Positions 63,018-64,000 of a DNA stretch of 64,000 nt are shown here, in pieces. The notes beneath the pieces were generated by a model. That model worked only from the letters and a program-made list of their open reading frames with translations, searched no databases and was not told where the DNA came from. The stretch is from the NCBI GenBank assembly GCA_019918135.1, contig WBZZ01006379.1, positions 1-64,000 on the forward strand, read 5' to 3'. Source of the stretch: Paulinella micropora. Its lineage: Eukaryota; Cercozoa; Imbricatea; Euglyphida; Paulinellidae. Both the position numbers and the translations under genes were made by a program. The first letter of the stretch is position 1. Each line of letters opens with the position of its first letter.

Positions 63018-63475
63018 TAGGAACTGGACATCAAAAAGCTCAGAAGGGATAGGAGTTGGATAATAATCCTCATCCCCATTCTGAACCTTGCATGTCCTAC
63101 CATCTGCAGTTCATGGAGGTGCAAAGACACGAATGTCCTTGCCATCATCCTCCTAACTTGCATAGGTACCAAAGTTTTGAGCTTAGGTTCACTAGGTGAG
63201 TAGCCAGTGAAAGCAAAAGTGGCTGAATGCCGACCCCATTTTGCCAAATCACTCGACTCTCGCTTCATCATGTCGTAAACCTCCTGATCCCTAGGTCTGT
63301 CTTTGTACTTACTTGCCAAAGGGACAAAGTGCTCCAAAAACTGATGTTGTTCTTTGGAGCCTACAATGTAGTCTGCTGCTACATGTTGTAGAAACTCCCC
63401 AACAACCTTTCCTTCCAACGGTTGACAACACGGATCCCTGTAAGGATCATATGCAGTCGTTGTATTGTGTAGCAT
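63017..63475 (-). CDS. First frame of the element, starting inside the inverted repeat
   Basis: A 152-codon frame from the ATG at 63,475 (MLHNTTTAYDPYRDP). Its first codons lie within the right terminal inverted repeat. It contains FLQHVAADYIVGSKEQHQFL and MQVRRMMARTFVSLH. The protein probably continues into the 62,088-63,017 frame through a shift near 63,080, by indel or programmed frameshift. It is the Gag N-terminus candidate. Confidence 0.5.
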   Translation of the reverse strand: MLHNTTTAYDPYRDPCCQPLEGKVVGEFLQHVAADYIVGSKEQHQFLEHFVPLASKYKDRPRDQEVYDMMKRESSDLAKWGRHSATFAFTGYSPSEPKLKTLVPMQVRRMMARTFVSLHLHELQMVGHARFRMGMRIIIQLLSLLSFLMSSS

Positions 63476-63886
63476 CCATATTGATTATCCTCCTACATTA
63501 ATAGCGTTGACCCGATCCTTCTACAGCACATGTAGTAACCGTTTGAAGCTTTGGAAAAAGTCACGGAATTTCCGTGAAATTTAGCCTTTTTCCCATGACT
63601 GGGAATTTATGGCTAAATAAGGGAAAATGCACTTATGGGTTGTTGTTTAGGGTATGTTTTGGCATTTGTGCAGGTTACGGACGTAACGCATCGTGTCAGA
63701 TGACCCGGTCATAGGGACACTCCGGTTTGACCGGTGTTTTCCGTTTGGCTTGTTGTTTGGGTTCATATCTGGCTTCCCTTTCTACTCTTGAAGTGGAAAC
63801 TAGCCTTGAACCTGTTGTGTTCAGTTTTTATTAAATTCCTTTTTATTCCTTTGAGCTCGTAAGGGTAGACCTCCGGTCATAATACA
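63462..63886 (-). repeat. Terminal inverted repeat, right
   Basis: The reverse complement of 53,550-53,975. In the direction of transcription it would be the 5' end of the element. Host-like AT-rich DNA resumes at 63,887. Confidence 0.95.
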
Positions 63887-64000
63887 TTTGGAGTCCCTTT
63901 GCCTTTTTCGAACTTAGGAAAATCAAAATTAGGAATTTTGAACGACGCACTCTTAGGGGGCAATCAGCCACTGTTGTTGACTGTGCCTTGGCGAGAGTTT

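Larger units (their letters stand above)
53550..63886 (-). mobile_element. Ty3/gypsy-type retroelement bounded by inverted terminal repeats
   Basis: The 10.3 kb element encodes, in minus-strand order, Gag-like proteins, a Cys/His knuckle, a retropepsin-like domain, reverse transcriptase, RNase H, integrase with a GPY/F module and an extra C-terminal protein. This is the Ty3/Metaviridae order. Its ends are near-identical repeats of about 425 bp in inverted orientation, starting TGTATTATGACC at both outer ends. Normal LTRs would be direct. No matching target-site duplication is visible (GAAT left, TTTG right). Internal stops and frameshifts indicate that this copy is non-functional. Confidence 0.8.

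Noticed and set aside
53550-63886. DIRS-like retrotransposon
   Set aside because: Inverted repeats fit, but an HHCC/DDE integrase with GPY/F module is present and no tyrosine recombinase or methyltransferase is seen.
53550-63886. Ordinary LTR retrotransposon with direct LTRs
   Set aside because: The two terminal repeats are reverse complements, and no second direct copy was found near the 3' end of Pol.

Overview
The window looks like nuclear DNA of a microbial eukaryote that carries a large, very GC-rich insert resembling an integrated nucleocytoplasmic large DNA virus (Nucleocytoviricota). The insert runs from the left edge to about 33,067. It is densely packed with short intergenic gaps and long G/C homopolymers. 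Its genes encode an Rpb3-like RNA polymerase subunit, a RecD-like SF1 helicase, a PD-(D/E)XK nuclease, protein kinases with a pseudokinase paralogue, MYND and RING-H2 proteins, an F-box-like leucine-rich-repeat protein, a C2H2 zinc-finger array, a possible cysteine protease and a membrane glycoprotein. The first 472 bases recur at 32,592-33,067, and base composition changes abruptly just after that second copy. Endogenous giant viruses of this kind are known in unicellular eukaryotes such as the ichthyosporean Amoebidium; the host here is an inference and is not identified.

Layout of the island: direct repeat (1-472); kinase (913-2225); Cys-rich protein (2624-4185); palindromic 31-bp-repeat element P1 (4323-5521); MYND protein (5541-6338, minus); unknown protein plus helicase (6786-9651); LRR protein (9948-12005, minus); two unknown proteins and a possible protease (12361-16349); RING-H2 protein (16798-17327); nuclease (17640-18605); kinase and pseudokinase (18693-22009, minus); Rpb3 (22310-23574); two tandem arrays (23875-24396); unknown gene (24744-25990, minus); extracellular-like protein and zinc-finger array (26205-29093, minus); membrane protein (29480-30577); second palindromic element P2 (30880-32171); direct repeat copy 2. 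Most of these genes are interrupted by frameshifts, often at G runs, and a few by nonsense codons. That means either decay after integration or uncorrected long-read homopolymer errors.

From 33,068 onward the DNA is AT-richer and repeat-laden. It holds a purine-rich series of open segments (35,795-40,289) with a recurrent TACTTTAG motif, tRNA-derived SINEs embedded in (TTA)n tracts (40.3-42.9 kb), a probable spliced glycosyltransferase-like gene (44.1-45.2 kb, minus), minisatellites, and a second smaller GC-rich patch (46.8-50.7 kb) with a 15-residue-repeat protein and a small Cys-rich gene. A broken glycosyltransferase-like gene follows (51.2-52.0 kb).

The right end is a 10.3 kb element (53,550-63,886). 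It encodes Ty3/gypsy-type Gag, protease-like, reverse transcriptase, RNase H and GPY/F integrase, all on the minus strand. Unexpectedly it is bounded by nearly identical 425-bp inverted, not direct, terminal repeats. In this copy the reverse transcriptase and integrase are broken by a stop codon and frameshifts.
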